From NCBI GenBank assembly GCA_947396885.1, contig OX377204.1:89910728-89974727 (forward strand): a stretch of DNA of 64,000 bases. Direction: 5' to 3'. Shown one piece after another: positions 1 through 9,853 of the stretch (positions within the stretch are counted from its first letter, which is position 1; each line of letters begins with the position of its first letter). Origin of the DNA: Heligmosomoides polygyrus polygyrus (Eukaryota; Nematoda; Chromadorea; Rhabditida; Heligmosomidae). The translations under genes and the position numbers were made by a program. The notes under the pieces are model-generated. The model worked only from the letters and a program-made list of their open reading frames with translations. It had not been told where the DNA came from and did no database searches.

Positions 1-644
1 GTGTAGATGGAGGCGGTGACCGTCCTGCCTTGCGGGAGCAGCTCGAAGTACAGCTTGCCCTTGGCGTCCCACCAGCAGCAGAGCATGATCTTCAGCGGGT
101 GCAGGTCGGCTTTCGGCGTCGTCGACGGCTCTTCTCCGCGCGGGATCCAGACGGCACGGCGGGCGACGTTGTCGTAGAGGACCCAGCTCTCATCCCCAGT
201 GACCAGGTCCTCGAGAAACTCCTTGCGATGCGAACGAAGGAGGAGGGACTGGCAGACGGCCACGCGGCTCTGCTTGTTGGCGTCCGTCAGACGGTAGGGG
301 ATCCAACGGGTCAGAACTCTGTGGTAACCGAGTAAGTTGAGTCGATTGTGGATGGTGGACTTGCTGCAACCGAGCGTCGGCGCCAGTTCACGGGTGGTGG
401 CTTCCGGCTTCTCCTTGATACAGCGACGTACTTCGTCATCATCCACCGTAGAAGGCCTCCCGCTGTGCTCCCTGTCCACGAGGCTCGTGTCGCCGCTCTC
501 GAAACGATTGAACCAGCGCCTGACTGTGCGTTGGGACACTGCATCCTCCTTGCACGCTCTGCAGATGCTGGCGACCGCGGTGCCCGTGTCGTTGCCCAGC
601 AGCCACTCGTAGTACACGAACGAACGAATTCGACCTTGGTCCAT
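1..644 (-). CDS. mariner-family transposase, N-terminal 214 codons (runs off window)
   Basis: This is an uninterrupted minus-strand frame from an ATG at 644 to the window edge, so the C-terminus lies outside. The N-terminal helix-turn-helix region (about residues 1-110) contains the pattern FxSGDTSLVDREHSGRPS, then the mariner-type linker WIPYRL (residues 114-119) and the first catalytic block VTGDESWVLYDN with Asp151. A second conserved block, LHPLKIMLCCWWD, spans residues 181-193. The other two catalytic aspartates would lie beyond the edge. The enzyme would cut and paste its own element at TA sites. The frame has no stop or frameshift and is GC-richer than its surroundings, which suggests a fairly young copy. 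A terminal repeat could not be fixed; a possible outer end lies near 757 next to a TA. Confidence 0.85.
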   Translation of the reverse strand, partial: MDQGRIRSFVYYEWLLGNDTGTAVASICRACKEDAVSQRTVRRWFNRFESGDTSLVDREHSGRPSTVDDDEVRRCIKEKPEATTRELAPTLGCSKSTIHNRLNLLGYHRVLTRWIPYRLTDANKQSRVAVCQSLLLRSHRKEFLEDLVTGDESWVLYDNVARRAVWIPRGEEPSTTPKADLHPLKIMLCCWWDAKGKLYFELLPQGRTVTASIY

Positions 645-1269
645 TTTAGCTTGTACTGGTAGCCAGACGCGGCGACTGCGCCTCATATACCCCTAGCATG
701 GAACTCTGGAGAACCTTCTGGAAGGTGTTTACACATGTCTGATATTATAACACTTCTAAGGAAAATTATAGAATTTTGAAAATTTTCGGACAGAAATTAT
801 TGGACAGCCTGGTATTTTGCGCTACAGCTGTAAGCTGTTCAGTGGCAGCGGAACGCGTGACGCATCCAAGAAAGGGGATATATAACCTTCTAACAAATAT
901 TTCTCAAAAACATCTAATATTTCGGTGTATTAATCTACAAAGTCAACTTCTTCCTTTCAAAACCAACACCAGCACATGTGTCCGTACCGTTAGCTGATTG
1001 GCAGGAGTAAATGAAAACCAAGCAAAAAGGAAAAGTGAATCGGCTAATATTTAAGAAATAACGTGACCCAGCGAGCCGACCGGCAGTCGTCAAGGGCGGC
1101 ATAAATGCGCCCGTGGTGAGCATGCGCTCACTGATTGCCGTCATAACGCACCGCCGGCGTCGGGCTGAGTGATTGACTGGTCGTTCATCCTCGACACGCT
1201 GCGCTGTCTTCTCTAAGTTTTTAGGACTATTTTCAATTGAATTCAATTGGCACCTGGAAGCACAATTAA
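645..1269. other. intergenic stretch without recognised genes
   Basis: No coding signal was recognised. The first 100 bases are probably the 5' untranslated part of the mariner to the left. The rest is AT-rich with short open frames only. Confidence 0.5.
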
Positions 1270-1541
1270 AGAAGGCGCCGGCTGTCGCGTGCATCCGACG
1301 CTATCCGGTTCCCGATTCTAATTACCCGTCCTGGTCAATCAAATCTTCATCCTTCCGGGATGGATGAATTCTTAATGTATTTCTAAATGACTATAACTAT
1401 ATACTAACAATTGTACTTCTAAAATTCTAAGTAACTTTTATGGAAAGGATGGAACACTGAATTGTACATCGACTGATCATCGCAGGTCATTGACAGGCCA
1501 AATACGCATTGAAACCACCTCCACGATATCCCGCAGAAGTA

Positions 1542-2824
1542 TTAGGTTGTAACGAAATAAAACGGCACTGAACCACTGTAAATTTAAACAGTTAATATCT
1601 CGACTTGTAGGCAAGTTTATTAATCGAAATAAAAACCTTCTGATTCTACACATCTCTGCCATCGTGACACAAGCTTTTTTATCCCAGTAGCATAAAAATC
1701 AGAATTTCTGGAATTGACGAAATCTTCGAAGGCACTTTCGGCATCCTGTTGGTATTTGAATATTTTCCCTACCAAGAAGTCGCCAAGATGCTTGAAGAAG
1801 TGGTAGTCTGTTGGGGAGAGGTCGGGAGAAAACGGAGGATGTGGTAGAGTTTCAGTGCTCAGCTCCTTCAATTTCTGCAACGTCATTCGTGCTGCATGGG
1901 GGCGAGCATTGTCGTGCAGAAGGAGAACTCGCCTTCGGTTTACCAAGGCCGGCCGGATATCCTTCAACTTTTTCATCATTTCTTCAATTTCAATGCAGTA
2001 CTTCTCTGCCGTGATGGATTCACCGGGAGGGAGGAAGCTGTGGTGAATAATTCCCAGCGAACACCACCATACTGTCACCATTACTTTCTTTTGGTGCAAT
2101 TCCGGCTTCGCAAAAACCTTGGGGCTCTCATTGCTGTCCACCCACTGTGCCGATCTTCGCCTGTTGTCGTACATTATCCATTTCTCGTCACAGGTTACGA
2201 TGCGATCAAGGAATGGGTCCGTTTCGTTCCGTAGAAGCAGTACGGACGAGATCTCATATCGTCGGTTTCTTTGCTCCTCAGACAGCTCGTGAGGCACCCA
2301 TCTTTCCAGCTTTTGGTCTTTCCAATTTCCTTCAGATGCCGGGCAGATGTGTTGTGACTGACGCCAAGAACCTTCGCTACCTCCCTGGCACCTTTGTGTG
2401 GATCCTCCTCTATCACATCTCTCAGCTTGTCCTCATCAACATCACTATGCCTCCCGCGACCTTCATGTTCTTCCAAGCTCTCATCTCCATTCCTGAACTT
2501 CTGATATCAACGATACGCCGTCCGAATTGTAGAACATCCTTGACCGAATGCGGCGTTGATCTTCTCGTCCGCCTCCTTAGCTGTAGTGCCCAGCTTGAAT
2601 TCATACAAGTAAATGCCTCGGATTACCCTTTTGTCCATCTGCAAAAAGGTCAATAAAACTCCAAAGTTTTCCCAATTTTACATAGAAAATTTGGTACTCA
2701 CTGGTAGAGCAAAGTTTGCGCTTCTAAATGATATGCTACTTGTTACGGTTTGTTCTTGATCAAACGCGTAAAGACGCGCCAAAAAATGGCGCGAGCCAGT
2801 GCCATTTAATTCGTTACAACCTAG
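1542..2824 (-). mobile_element. full-length mariner element (decayed), 1,283 bp
   Basis: The terminal inverted repeats are clear: the left end begins TTAGGTTGTAACGAAATAAA and the right end, reverse-complemented, begins CTAGGTTGTAACGAATTAAA. Similarity continues to GGCACTG. The element is flanked by TA on both sides (1540-1541 and 2825-2826), the expected mariner target duplication. Its length is typical for the family. It lies inside a SINE-A copy, so it is younger than that SINE. Confidence 0.93.
1620..2638 (-). pseudogene. mariner transposase, broken by a stop and a frameshift
   Basis: The minus-strand frame starts MDKRVIRGIYLYEFKLGTTA at 2638. It has an in-frame TGA at 2507-2509, where a Trp or similar residue is expected, and continues through an N-terminal DNA-binding half to near 2300. 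There a frameshift moves the coding into the frame ending at 1620. The C-terminal half keeps the linker VPHELS, the block VTCDEKWIMYDN, LLHDNARPH and HPPFSPDLSPTDYHFFKHL. Thirty-four residues separate the second and third catalytic aspartates (DD34D). The protein cannot be made as one piece, so the copy is defective unless supplied in trans. Confidence 0.88.
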
Positions 2825-2913
2825 TAGAATTCCTCTCCCATCCAGAAAGGGATTGAGTAACGCCGTGTATCCCCTTTATCCTTAACTTTCAATAGACTCG
2901 AAACCTTATACAC

Positions 2914-4300
2914 CAGGGGTGCACACAAAGTTCTGAGCGTAAATATTTTTTAACGAATTTTTTCAACGGAAAAATTTCGTTAAAATTTCGGTGAATCGTT
3001 AAATTTCGTTAAAACGTAAAATTAGTTGCGAACTATTATTTCAAATGAAAAAAATCAGACAAAACGATTTATGCTCTTACTTCAACAGGTCAGCAACTAA
3101 AGTTCAACGAACGCAGCGTAGCATACTACAAGTACGTAACATGAATAATTCACGGCGCAAAGCGGCTCGGAGGGGCGCACCATGTAAGGCAGTCCTATTA
3201 AACATTTTGTTTTGCACCAAACTGAAAAATTACACAACACTGGTGTGGTCCATCGTTGTATAGGCTACTTCCGTTGTAATTGAGCATTCACGTGCCTCCT
3301 TATGAAGGAGGATAACCACTGGATACAAGGCAGCCCCCTACTAGCCGACTCTGTGCCTAATTCACTACCAACAAAGGGTGGACAGCAGAGTAAACCAGCT
3401 TTCAGCAATAAATTCTCTTCGGAGTGTGCAAGAAGAACAGATACGGAAATAACATTCACGAGAACGGTACTTCTTGGGCTGGTGCCCACATCGTGCCGGA
3501 AAGGCATCTTAAAATGAGAGTTAGGTCAGCCAGACTCCGGAGTCACCTCCCTTTCCTAGTTCTCTGCGAAACCTTTTTGTGTGATGTTCTATGAACGTGT
3601 ACAATCTCGATGCGGGCAGCAGCCCACTAACTAGGGAACAGGAAAGGGTTTCGACCTCCCATGGAAGTCCAAGTTGACACCAGGACCATTAGAAAGAGCT
3701 CAGAATGCTGATTACGAATATGGGTGTCAAAATTGCAAAATAAAGGTCCTGAGCTAGTGATGGCCTGCCGAAATCAGCGGCCTCACCACAGGTTGGCTGT
3801 GCGACGCACCGGGCGCGAGAGTGGTGAGTCATCGGGCTCCGTAAAGGCTCATGCACACTTCTGCGACAGCGCGGCGCGGCCATGATGAAGCATAGGGCTA
3901 CGACGGCCGCGGCGCGACACTGCATGAATAAAAATGAAAAAAATGAATTCGCGTGCTGTGCCTGATGTCACGGGAGCAATCCCACAGATCAAGACTCAAA
4001 CAGATTGGGCATGGGAGCGCAATATTCTCTCGCTATTTACCGCTGTGCTAGAACGGATTGTTTTTGTCTACTCTTGCTGATTTCAAGAGTTTTGCAGGAG
4101 CAGTCTTAATTTGGAGGGTGAGGCTTGCAGTACTAGCAAAGACTAACAAGAAAAGTGATAAACTTATTGAGAAACCCGTCCGTTAAAATTTTCGTCAAAT
4201 TTCTGAAAATTTCCGTTAATTCGTTAATCCAGATTTTAACGAAAAATGCCGTTAATTCGTTAAATTCGTGTAATCGTTAACCGTTAAATGTGCAGCCCTG
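2914..4300. mobile_element. hAT-like non-autonomous element, 1.39 kb
   Basis: The ends are inverted: CAGGGGTGCACAC at the left and GTGCAGCCCTG at the right. Both ends carry subterminal arrays of TTAACG/CGTTAA motifs (2950-3020 and 4180-4290). The flanking 8-mers TTATACAC (2906-2913) and ATATGCAC (4301-4308) match at 6 of 8 positions, consistent with a hAT target duplication that has aged. The interior holds only short open frames and no transposase signature. Terminal CAGGG and an 8-bp duplication are hallmarks of the hAT superfamily; the assignment is by structure only. Confidence 0.7.
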
Positions 4301-4713
4301 ATATGCACCTGTGGAAGATGTATGTACCTGAATATCGGCTAACTATTTAATTACCCTTTATACCCATATTTTTTGTACTGATTAATTTATTTGACAAATC
4401 TTGCGTAGTGTGAAAATAAGACTGTAAAAAGGTTGACAGGACATACTTGTGTCTACACGAACACTAAAGCCACGAAGGATCCAATTAGTCAACCACTGGA
4501 GTGCGCCACGCATTCTACTCCAACAAGATATTACGCAAATGACTAATGGGTGAATCTCTCACCGTTGAAAACCACTGATCAATGAATTCAGAAGATTTCA
4601 CTACCGCACCATCAGATAATATAATCCATGAGTCGCGCTATGGGACTAATGTGTTACACTTGTACGACTAATGCCTTCACTGAGTTCCATTCACTAGCAC
4701 TAACCACAGTTAA
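4301..4713. other. AT-rich spacer, nothing recognised
   Basis: No gene, RNA or repeat signature was recognised here. Confidence 0.4.
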
Positions 4714-4834
4714 GGCCTATGCTATACTTCGGCGACGCGATGGCGACACTGTGTTGCACAGACAGATCCGCACTGTGTAGCATCCCGCGTAACACTGTCG
4801 CCGACAACAAGGTCGCCGAAGTATAACATATTCC
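4714..4834. mobile_element. TTA-clan MITE, subtype B, 121 bp
   Basis: The left end GGCCTATGCTATACTTCGGC pairs with the right end GCCGAAGTATAACATATTCC. TAA flanks both sides (4711-4713 and 4835-4837). The interior is GC-rich and self-complementary, with no coding capacity. It belongs to the same group as elements near 34.5, 38.1 and 57.4 kb. Confidence 0.82.
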
Positions 4835-5007
4835 TAAAATTTGACGACAACCCCGTTTTGCGGCAGAAACACGCGTGGGACGCGCGCGCTATGAGCCACC
4901 GGTGGCTCATAATGTCCCTCAGAGACCACTTTTTTGTTTTGGGACTTTCTTTCAATTTCTTCATATGGATCCTTTGGTTGTGGCGCTAGATGCTTGGTTT
5001 TTGTTCA

Positions 5008-5102
5008 TTTTTTCAAATCGTCTCCACGACATCTCGCAGAAGTGCAATTCGTGGCGTATCAAAAAAAAAAAAGATTGAGCAAGGCCGTCTTTTATCCTTC
5101 AT
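5008..5102 (+). repeat. SINE-A 3' fragment
   Basis: Matches the SINE-A 3' part: CTCCACGACATCTCGCAGAAG, then GTGGCG, a 12-base A run, GATTGAGCAAGGCCGTC and TTTATCC. The head is absent. Confidence 0.7.
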
Positions 5103-5227
5103 TAATTGTACTCCTCCTTTACAGCTACTGACACTTGAGCATGATTGTATTAGACTGACTTGAAATAAAGATGATCGTTAAGCTGCCTTGAATTGATCTG
5201 ATTGCAGATTTTATTTGTTTTGTAATA

Positions 5228-6125
5228 TTAGGGTGGGCCAAAAGTAATGAGACTCTCCATGCCGTGCCCATATATGTCGTGACTGGAGTCCGGTTTCGTG
5301 CTTCTCGTATTTGTATGTTTGTTTGCTACTTACTGAAGGCCACCTGAGAAGTGAGCACTTTCGCCCTTTCCAGAAGCATGCCAAAACCCCAGTCTGTCTC
5401 ATGCCGAAACCCCAGTCTGACGAGTCGACCTGTGTCGCGCAAATCTCGCCCAATTCCCAACTCCGAGCAGCCTGGACTCAATAGTCACGCAGGATGAGAA
5501 GTACGTCTTCTTCCTTGACCCTGCCAAGCAGCGAGTCTGGGCGAGGCTGTGACCTGTTACCGGCCTTCATTCGGCGGGATGTTCACGGCGAGAAGCACCT
5601 TTGGAGCTTTTGGGTCTGCGCCCATGGACCGGCATACTGGAAGCTGTTTTCCAAAAGCAGTACGATAGACTCTAAGGCCATGGTGAACGAAATAGAAGAG
5701 ATGGACCGGCGACTTGCACTTATTCGGTCTCAGCGCTTCAAGAAGGTCCTTCTCCTCGACAACGCCACAGCCTATCGGGCAAAGGTGACCAGGTATAAGC
5801 TTGCTCAGCTGGGCTACGTTCACATGCCTCACCAACCGTATTCGCCGGACATCTCTCCATGCGACTACCACTACTACTTGAGCCTATAGAACTACATGTT
5901 CGGAAGGGACACAAGGACTCAAGCTAACCTCGACAACCATAACGAGCAGTGGATCAGCACCAGGCCTAAGCAGTTATGGACGGATGGTGGGATTAGGAAG
6001 TTGGCTGATCGATGGCAGCATAGTCATTGACCTTAATGGCGATTGCGTTCCTCAGCACCGTTGAGTTGTAATTGAGTTATAAAGAAATTTGTTGAATTTG
6101 TCTCATTACTTTTGGCCCACCCTAA
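5228..6125 (+). mobile_element. mariner-like element with internal deletion, 898 bp
   Basis: The ends are inverted repeats starting TTAGGGTGGGCCAAAAGTAA, near-perfect over about 26 bp. TA flanks both sides (5226-5227 and 6126-6127). Inside, fragments of a plus-strand transposase can be read: VTQDEKYVFFLDPAKQRVWA near 5484, then LLLDNATAYRAKV near 5749 and PYSPDISPCDYHYY near 5836. Stops and frame changes separate the pieces, and most of the N-terminal half is missing. It is a dead relative of the mariner group, in a different subfamily from the other copies judging by its termini. Confidence 0.87.
5484..6030 (+). pseudogene. degenerate mariner transposase C-terminal half
   Basis: This holds the first catalytic block (TQDEKYVFFLD), the second (LLLDNATAYRAK) and the third (PYSPDISPCDYHYY). 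A TAG near 5887 follows YYLSL. Similarity resumes with NYMFGRD and ends near LADRWQHSH. Frames differ between the pieces, so no functional product is expected. Confidence 0.75.
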
Positions 6126-6139
6126 TAAACATACAGAGC

Positions 6140-6352
6140 CCCTCACTGTGATGAATTTGGGTTATATCATGCCAGGCGGCGGTCAGCTGCACTTGAATGC
6201 GCTTTGCCGGCTAAGACATACAACCGACAACTTTTTGGTTTTCGTTTGTTCTTAGGTCATATTTTGTCCTCTTGAAACCGCTCCGTGAGCCTGAAGTCAA
6301 TTTGCATAATTTTTGGATATGTACCCCCCCCCCCCCGACTAGGGTGAATCCA
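6140..6352 (+). repeat. end fragment of the poly-C terminal-repeat family (family C)
   Basis: The block from ATCATGCCAGGCGGCGGTCAG (6166) through TTCTTAGGTCATATTTTGTC to the C run and CGACTAGGGTGAATCC (about 6327-6352) matches the right half of the element ending near 12,643. Only one end is visible here. Confidence 0.6.
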
Positions 6353-6674
6353 ACACCTCTCATTAGGAAAAGAACCACAAAACGACTGAGAATAGCATCA
6401 TCTGAAGGACTTTGATAGACACGAGAAACGCGTTTCGAGGCAGCTTCACGCTGGTAGCATGCGAATACGAGTGAGGTTGAATGCGCAGAGGGTCGATTCA
6501 AGTGCACCACTCCACAACCGGTTCGCGTACTGCACTTTGCTGCATTAACCCAACTAAACACCGTCGCTAATTCGACATTCCAGTGTGCAAACCGATCCGT
6601 TGTTGAGGAATTTCGATCCAATCCTCGGGACGAGTCGTTGCTACATACCTGTGCGGCATTTGGTAACGCGATGG

Positions 6675-6883
6675 GAGGTACACCCGTCCCTGCTGGGGGG
6701 GGGGGGGGCGTGGCGTCAGGAGGTACACCTCTGTTCTGCGGACCGGAAACTTTTGTTTTGCATGTCAAAGGTTTCGAAAGGCGGCCGTTAGACTCTCGGG
6801 GAAGCCTAGGGGGTTGGGGTGGGTGAGCAGGGAGGATGAGAGGAAGCTGGCACGCCCCCAGCAGGGGGGCGGGTGTACCTACT
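6675..6883. repeat. inverted-repeat element with GGTACACCCG ends
   Basis: AGGTACACCCGTCCCTGCTG followed by a G run (6674-6708) is inverted as CCCCCAGCAGGGGGGCGGGT and GTACCT (6855-6882). A second AGGTACACC lies inside at 6721. The arms are short and the interior is non-coding. Confidence 0.55.
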
Positions 6884-7590
6884 GACCGTTCCCCGTGGCA
6901 TTTTGTCTGCGAAGAAAGGTAAGCAAACTGGGACCAGCTCAAACTAAAAGCACAGCAGACAATGAGGAAACGCATCCTAGATGAGAAGAGGGCCTTGCTC
7001 TCAAGCAAAGAAGAATGGAGTATGTCCTTTTTTTGAGGCCTTTCTAAGCTCAAAATGGAATGTGTGCCTAGCTTGGTCTCGCTAAGCCCTCAGATCGATG
7101 CCACAGTACCATGAAGTGGTCAGTGCTTTATCTTTCACGCACAAGTCTGCTAGAACACCATCGACCACGGAGGATGGAAGGCTTGGTTGACCGGGCCGAT
7201 CAGACCGCGCCATGTACTCGAAAAGCTCGCCGCGATTTTTATTTGATTGATAGTGTGAATCTAAATGAGAACATGTGTGCTATTTACGACTGTTTTGTTG
7301 TATCGTTTATGTACAAACGTGGAATTCTAAGCAAACAGAAATTTTGCTATGAATCGAATAAAAATCATGACCTCTCGGACGAGGGCATGGTGCAATCGCC
7401 TTTTTGGCACGTAGAAATGGCCACCTTCCCACTCTCTAGAACATGCTTTAAACCATTATTTTCCTCAAAAAGTGAAAATCATACTCTATAATAACGCGCT
7501 AAGCGATGAGTCATACTATCAATAGGCGCCGCCGCAGAAATTATAAAATGTGGGGGAAAATGGGGAGAATTACGACTGAAAATTGCGAAA
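6884..7590. other. no gene recognised; dispersed-repeat remnant
   Basis: The segment around 7200-7440 (CTCGAAAAGCTCGCCGCGAT, ATTTGATTGATAGT, GCATGGTGCAATCGCC) recurs in altered form near 31.7, 34.9, 60.3 and 62.3 kb. It therefore belongs to the long dispersed family D rather than to a gene. Confidence 0.5.
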
Positions 7591-7591
7591 A

Positions 7592-7990
7592 ATACCCAGA
7601 CGTCTTCTACCTGCCTGGGAACTTCGGCCCTGGGGCAATCGAGGTCGCTGAACACGTATCTGAAGTTTGTTTTTGAAGTATCGATCGTCAAATCGATATT
7701 GATCAAATTACGGTGCGGAAAAATAGCGGAAAATACCCAGACTTCTTCTACCTGCCTGGAAACTTCAGCCCTGGAGTAATCGCGATCGCTGAACACGAAT
7801 CTGAAGTTCGGATCGCCATCAATCGATATTGACCAAACTATCGATTTTCTGTGGATGTCGTTCAGGCGACCCGAAACTTTACCCTGGGGGTAGTTGAGGT
7901 CGCTTAACACGAATCTGAAGTTCGTTTTTGCAGTATCGATCACCGTCAATCGATACTGATCAAATTACGTGGCGCGAAAATAGCGTAAAA
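7592..7990. repeat. tandem repeat, about 140-150 bp unit, nearly three units
   Basis: Units share AATACCCAGAC, CTTCTACCTGCCTGG, GAACACGAATCTGAAGTTCG and ATCGATATTGATCAAA. Starts fall near 7592 and 7732, with a third partial unit near 7850-7990. On the minus strand an open frame of 156 codons (7479-7949) reads through all units and repeats a peptide of the form NFRFVFSDxDYxRAEVxRQVE. Whether it is a translated repeat or a satellite with a chance open frame cannot be told here. Confidence 0.72.
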
Positions 7991-8045
7991 TACCCAGAGT
8001 CTCCTACTTGCCAGGGGATTCGGAAGACGTGCGGAATACGTAGCA

Positions 8046-8176
8046 TGACGTGCCTGGGACTAAGAAGACGAGCCAAAGACGTCGCTCAACGTGCTTGGGG
8101 ATCAGGTAAACGTGCTGAAGACGTCGTCCAATGTGCCTGGGGATTCAGAAGGTGTGTCGAAAACGTTGTCCGCTAA
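8046..8176. repeat. 42-bp minisatellite, three units
   Basis: Three imperfect copies of a 42-bp unit containing CGTGCCTGGGGAT, AGACGTGC and GACGTCGTCCAA follow one another directly. Forty-two bases equals 14 codons, so plus-strand translation gives a repeating RRAKDVAQ/KRAEDVVQ-type peptide. It abuts the 140-bp tandem array. Confidence 0.65.
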
Positions 8177-8517
8177 GGGTGGATCATTGAGGAGGACCAT
8201 TACCAGCAATGGGGGACCGTTTCAATAGGGAAAGACCAGTAGTGGGGAACCAATAGATCATAGATCGCCCTATCATACTATATACTGTACGTACTACGAG
8301 CCTTTTGTACTCATAGGTAGGTAAGAAAGCTGTAGAAGTAGAGCTGCTAGCTCGATGTGATTGTCCTTAGCTTAGTGATACTGCAACATCGCGCGAAGCG
8401 CGCAAGCGGGAGGCACGGCAATAGGCGTGACGGAGCACTTGTTCTATATAATTTCTAACAACGTGCTCGCTTATTGGTTAAGTCAATTAAAACTTTAAGG
8501 AAAGTTGCCGTGTTATA
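8177..8517. other. no feature recognised
   Basis: AT-rich sequence without coding or repeat structure that I can recognise. Confidence 0.4.
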
Positions 8518-9728
8518 TTAGGTTGGCAACTAAGTTCGTGGACTCTCAAGAATCTTCAACAAAAATATTTATTATCAAATAACACATGACAATCTTTAAT
8601 CCAAATAAGGTCCCTTGAAACGTAGAAGTGTTTCCCGATTATCAGGTATCTGGTATATCCCACGACTGTAGAATTTTTGTGCTTCTAAGACCAGGAATCC
8701 ATGGAGGTGGATTTTGGCCTGATTCACATTAATAAATCGCCTTCCAACCAAGAACAGCTGCATGGAACTAAAAAGGTGGTAGACACTCGACACACAGTCT
8801 GGGCTATACGGTGGATGAGTCAGACGCTTCCAGCCAAGGTCTTCGATTTTTGGGGAGTCCGGTTCGCGAAACACTCTCCGTTTGGTGATGTCAAGAAGGT
8901 GTCAACCTCCGGTAGATCATTAACAGCTGTTCCAGCCAGCATTGATGCTGAAATCTACTCTCCCCAACATGTCCGCGGCTAGGCTGAACTCCGCCAGAAT
9001 CGGTTCAGACAGCTTTTCAGGAGCGGAGTTATCCTTCAGAAAGATAACGCCAGATCAGACGCTGCGAATCGGACGCTTCAAAAAACCGAAGACCTTGGCT
9101 GGGAGCGTCTAACTCATCTACCTCACAACACAGGGTAGCGTCGAGTGACAGCCATCTTTTTAGCTCACTGCAGCAGTTCTTGGTTGGAAGACGATTTATT
9201 AATGTGGATAAAGGATAAAGGATAAAGAATAAAGGACGGCGTTATTCAACCCCTTCTGGGATGCGTCAGCGCATTCTACTTCTACGGGATGTCGTGGAGG
9301 CGACATGAATGCGTATTTGGCCATACAATGACTTGCGGTGGCCAGCCGATAGACAAGTCAGCGCTCTATCCTCCCCAGACAAGTCTGGTACCAATTCTCC
9401 GACCCCGGAGGGATGGAAGGCTTGGTTGGCCTGGGCGGAAAATCCGAACCAGGAACCTGGTATCGGGTGCACGCGACAGTCGCGCCTCCTCCAACTGCGC
9501 CACACGCGCCCGTATTAATGTGGACCCGGTAAAAATGCACCTGCAAGGACTCTTGGCTTCAAAAGAGAGGAATTCTACAGCTGTGAGATGGACCAGCTAG
9601 CTGATAAATGGGAAGCAGTCCCGCGTTGCGAGGGATCTTACTTTCATTGAAAATTGTTATTTGTTATTTCTTAATAAACACTTTTGTTGAAGGTGCTTGA
9701 GAGTCCACCAATTTAGTTGTCAACCTAA
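8518..9728. mobile_element. palindromic mariner derivative interrupted by a SINE
   Basis: The outer ends are inverted mariner termini (TTAGGTTGGCAACTAAGTTC at the left; the right end reverse-complements to TTAGGTTGACAACTAAATTG). TA flanks both sides (8516-8517 and 9729-9730). Both arms derive from the same 3' half of a mariner. The minus strand of 8596-8874 reads EDLGWKRLTHPPYSPD, FLVGRRFINVNQAKIHLHGF and FYSRGIYQIPDN. The plus strand of about 9000-9200 plus 9513-9650 reads KDNARSDAANRTLQKTEDLG, WERLTHLP and, after the SINE, the matching tail. The element is thus an inverted duplication, not a simple deletion. Without the SINE it would be about 895 bp. Confidence 0.85.
9209..9512 (-). repeat. 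SINE-A, full length, 12-bp target duplication
   Basis: A complete minus-oriented SINE-A. The tRNA-like head at the right end reads, on the minus strand, GGGCGCGTGTGGCGCAGTTG. The 3' tail is the AAGGATAAAGGATAAAG run at 9209-9232. The flanking TATTAATGTGGA is present at 9197-9208 and 9513-9524, an exact 12-bp duplication typical of LINE-driven insertion. It lies within one arm of the palindromic mariner, so it inserted after that element formed. Confidence 0.93.
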
Positions 9729-9853
9729 TATTATGTTATATTATATTTATTGTAGCCAATAACAACAAGACTACAGAAAAACAAGCAGACAATAAGAGAT
9801 AATATTCTTATTGTCTATAATACAGTAATATTCTTCTAGAACAAAGGATTATT

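Larger units (their letters stand above)
1270..2886 (+). repeat. SINE-A copy split by a mariner insertion
   Basis: SINE-A is the most abundant repeat in the window. Full copies have a tRNA-like head (TAGCGCAGTCGG as box A, GGTTCGGATTTT as a weak box B), a body with TTGGTACCAGACTTGTCTGG, and a tail of TTTATCC repeats. In this copy the head starts near 1270 (GGCGCCGGCTGTCGCGTGCA). The middle, about 1372-1440, is replaced by unrelated sequence. The 3' part is interrupted at the TA of GAAGTAGAATGCG by the mariner at 1542-2824 and resumes at 2825-2886 with GGGATTGAGTAACGCCG. Confidence 0.75.

Noticed and set aside
30..662. Plus-strand open frames of 91-104 codons in the first 660 bases
   Set aside because: They are shadows of the mariner transposase read on the minus strand.
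6211..7053. A 280-codon minus-strand frame as a host gene
   Set aside because: It crosses family C ends, G and C homopolymers and a small inverted repeat, is low-complexity Pro-rich there, and shows no domain.
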